A model generated the notes under the pieces. It was not told the origin of the DNA and did no database searches. It worked only from the letters and a program-made list of their open reading frames with translations. Below are positions 62,920 to 64,000 of a stretch of 64,000 nt of DNA, piece by piece; positions within the stretch are counted from its first letter, which is position 1, and the number at the start of each line of letters is the position of its first letter. A program made the position numbers and the translations under genes. This DNA is from Candidatus Cohnella colombiensis (GTDB lineage Bacteria; Bacillota; Bacilli; Paenibacillales; Paenibacillaceae): the NCBI GenBank assembly GCA_029203125.1, contig CP119317.1:496001-560000 (forward strand), given 5' to 3'.

Positions 62920-63380
62920 ACAACAATTAATAACGGCAGAGATGCCTAAGTAGATCCTTTCGGATAGACTCTTTTTTCGTTGTTGCATTGTGCACGCATT
63001 AACTACTCATGGGGACACTTTTGACCGTTAGTGACAGTAATCGAACATTTTGATCTCCTTACAGTCATTGATGCCCATTAGCAACAATAATATCGAAAAA
63101 ACTCGCGAATAACGCATCTAATGGTCATGAGTGTCCGTAACTGCAGCGAGTCATCATCATTGTTGCATCTAACGGACATGAGTGTCCATTTTTCTGCTCG
63201 AACGGTGACCAATGCCCACCATTTCTGCTCGAACAGACGCTGTCGGCGCGAGCAACAAAACGACGTGTGTAGAGGTGGGACACAAGCCTATTGCTGTTGT
63301 ATTTTGGATTTTGTACGATGAATCATACAAGTTGGCTGGACATTGGCTACGAATACTAAGTCTCAGATATCCTCGAAACC
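62920..63380. repeat. Non-coding stretch with degenerate palindromic repeats
   Basis: No convincing gene is present. 63100-63240 contains two copies of CATCTAAnGGnCATGAGTGTCC starting 51 bases apart (near 63114 and 63165), with a GGACA-TGAG-TGTCC palindrome in the second, and two copies of TTTCTGCTCGAACnG. Weaker copies (TCATTGATGCCCATTAG, ACCGTTAGTGACAG) precede them. A small GATCC/GGAT hairpin with a T run (about 62956-62980) could terminate the tRNA-like transcript. Confidence 0.5.
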
Positions 63381-63420
63381 GAAAAATACCGCCAGGGGGA
63401 ATTTCCCTGACGGTTTTTCT
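63381..63420 (-). terminator. Terminator of the CAP-domain gene
   Basis: On the - strand, GAAAAACCGTCAGGG pairs with CCCTGGCGGTATTTTTC around a short loop, ending in a T run. Confidence 0.85.
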
Positions 63421-63426
63421 TAGTTG

Positions 63427-64000
63427 TTATGCTATAAATTCTTGAACCCATACACCGTTGTAGTAAGCGACACCGATCGTTGTGAAGTTAGCACTTAAGA
63501 TGTTGGCACGGTGTCCCGCGCTATTCATCCATGCAGTCATTACCTCTTGAGGAGTACGTTGCCCTTTAGCAATATTCTCTCCCGCATAGCTGTAACTTAC
63601 TCCATATTGCTTCATCATATCGAATGGGGAACCATAAGTCGGTGAATTATGGTCAAAATAATTGTTGTGGTACATGTCCTTCGCTTTATCAAGAGCGACT
63701 AGCTTCAGTGTGGAGTTTGTCGTCTTAAGCGGGCTGAGTCCTGCTTTCGCACGTTCTTGATTAACTAACATGACAACTTGTGTAGCAAATTCCGATTCAG
63801 CGACAGTAGTCGTTGGTTGGCTAGGTTTTGTTGTCGTAGTTGGTTGTTTCGCAGGTGTGGTCGGTTGCTTTGTTGTAGTTGGTTGCTTTGTTGTGGTCGG
63901 TTGTTTTGTTGTAGTTGGTTGCGTTGTCGTAGTCGGTTGCTTTGTTGTAGTTGGTTGCTTTGTTGTTGTAGTTGGTTGCTTGGTTGTAGTTGGTTGCTTG
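63427..64000 (-). CDS. CAP-domain (SCP/YkwD-like) protein, 5' end outside window
   Basis: The frame is open from the stop at 63427 to the end of the window, so the start lies beyond 64000. The C-terminal 114 residues are a CAP domain: VNQERAKAGLSPLKTTNSTL, ALDKAKDMYHNNYFDHNSPTYG, YAGENIAKGQRTPQEVMTAW and GHRANILSANFTTIGV. The His and Glu residues of the CAP cavity are present. Before it lies a linker made of about nine KQPTTT-like repeats (63800-63999), probably extended and possibly glycosylated. The protein is presumably secreted and wall- or spore-associated, as YkwD-type proteins are. Confidence 0.9.
   Translation of the reverse strand, partial: KQPTTTKQPTTTTKQPTTTKQPTTTTQPTTTKQPTTTKQPTTTKQPTTPAKQPTTTTKPSQPTTTVAESEFATQVVMLVNQERAKAGLSPLKTTNSTLKLVALDKAKDMYHNNYFDHNSPTYGSPFDMMKQYGVSYSYAGENIAKGQRTPQEVMTAWMNSAGHRANILSANFTTIGVAYYNGVWVQEFIA

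Noticed and set aside
63121..63445. Two + strand frames over the palindromic repeats near the CAP gene
   Set aside because: They cross repeats and a terminator, lack an SD and show no protein similarity I can recognise.

Overview
The window comes from an endospore-forming, low-to-mid GC Gram-positive bacterium, most likely a member of the Paenibacillaceae (Paenibacillus/Cohnella type). The evidence is a paeninodin-type lasso peptide cluster, secreted cellulases with FN3 and CBM3 modules, an SspH-type spore protein, strong AGGAGG ribosome sites with frequent TTG/GTG starts, and Bacillus-style intrinsic terminators.

Layout. 1-6.3 kb holds three tandem secreted glycan hydrolases on the + strand: the tail of one enzyme, a GH6 cellobiohydrolase and a GH5 mannanase. 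All three end in nearly identical FN3 repeats plus a CBM3. 6.3-18.3 kb is housekeeping and accessory: an AraC-type regulator of uncertain start, an UgtP-like lipid glucosyltransferase, a secreted SGNH hydrolase, glutamate synthase large subunit, and a TetR-MMPL efflux pair with a 34-bp palindromic operator. 18.6-23 kb holds an XRE repressor, PilZ and LytR-CpsA-Psr proteins, a 45-aa zinc-ribbon protein and an ABC transporter. 23.2-29.8 kb is a complete lasso peptide cluster (cyclase, precursor, HPr-kinase-like kinase, RRE, leader protease, exporter, nucleotidyltransferase). 29.8-30.9 kb is non-coding repeat DNA: a long hairpin element in two copies around a 51-bp tandem array, with a 341-bp MITE-like insertion. 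30.9-33.5 kb is a beta-helix protein on the - strand. 33.7-55.5 kb is one long exopolysaccharide operon (19 genes, Wzx/Wzy type). 55.6-60.0 kb is a second RiPP-like locus with a glycine-rich precursor, an HPr-kinase-like protein, a PqqD-like RRE, an S26-peptidase/ABC fusion and a DUF1854 protein. 60-64 kb holds cardiolipin synthase, sspH, a DoxX protein, two degenerate tRNA-like sequences, more palindromic repeats and the 3' part of a CAP-domain protein.

How it fits together. A palindrome close to TGATACAAAATGTATCA recurs upstream of xre itself, pilZ-LCP, the zinc-ribbon gene, the lasso cluster, the exopolysaccharide operon and the glycine-rich RiPP-like locus. In three of these promoters it lies exactly between a TTGACA -35 box and the -10 box. 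The 15-bp core matches the operator I recall for the PBSX repressor Xre of B. subtilis, and the XRE protein encoded here has a very similar recognition helix. I infer that this one repressor coordinates polysaccharide, lasso peptide and glycine-rich peptide production, with a c-di-GMP input through PilZ. The glycine-rich locus is the best candidate for an undescribed system: its precursor shares the M-x-K-x-aromatic-x-x-P-x-hydrophobic leader pattern and the promoter operator with the lasso system, but there is no lasso cyclase or transglutaminase-like protease.
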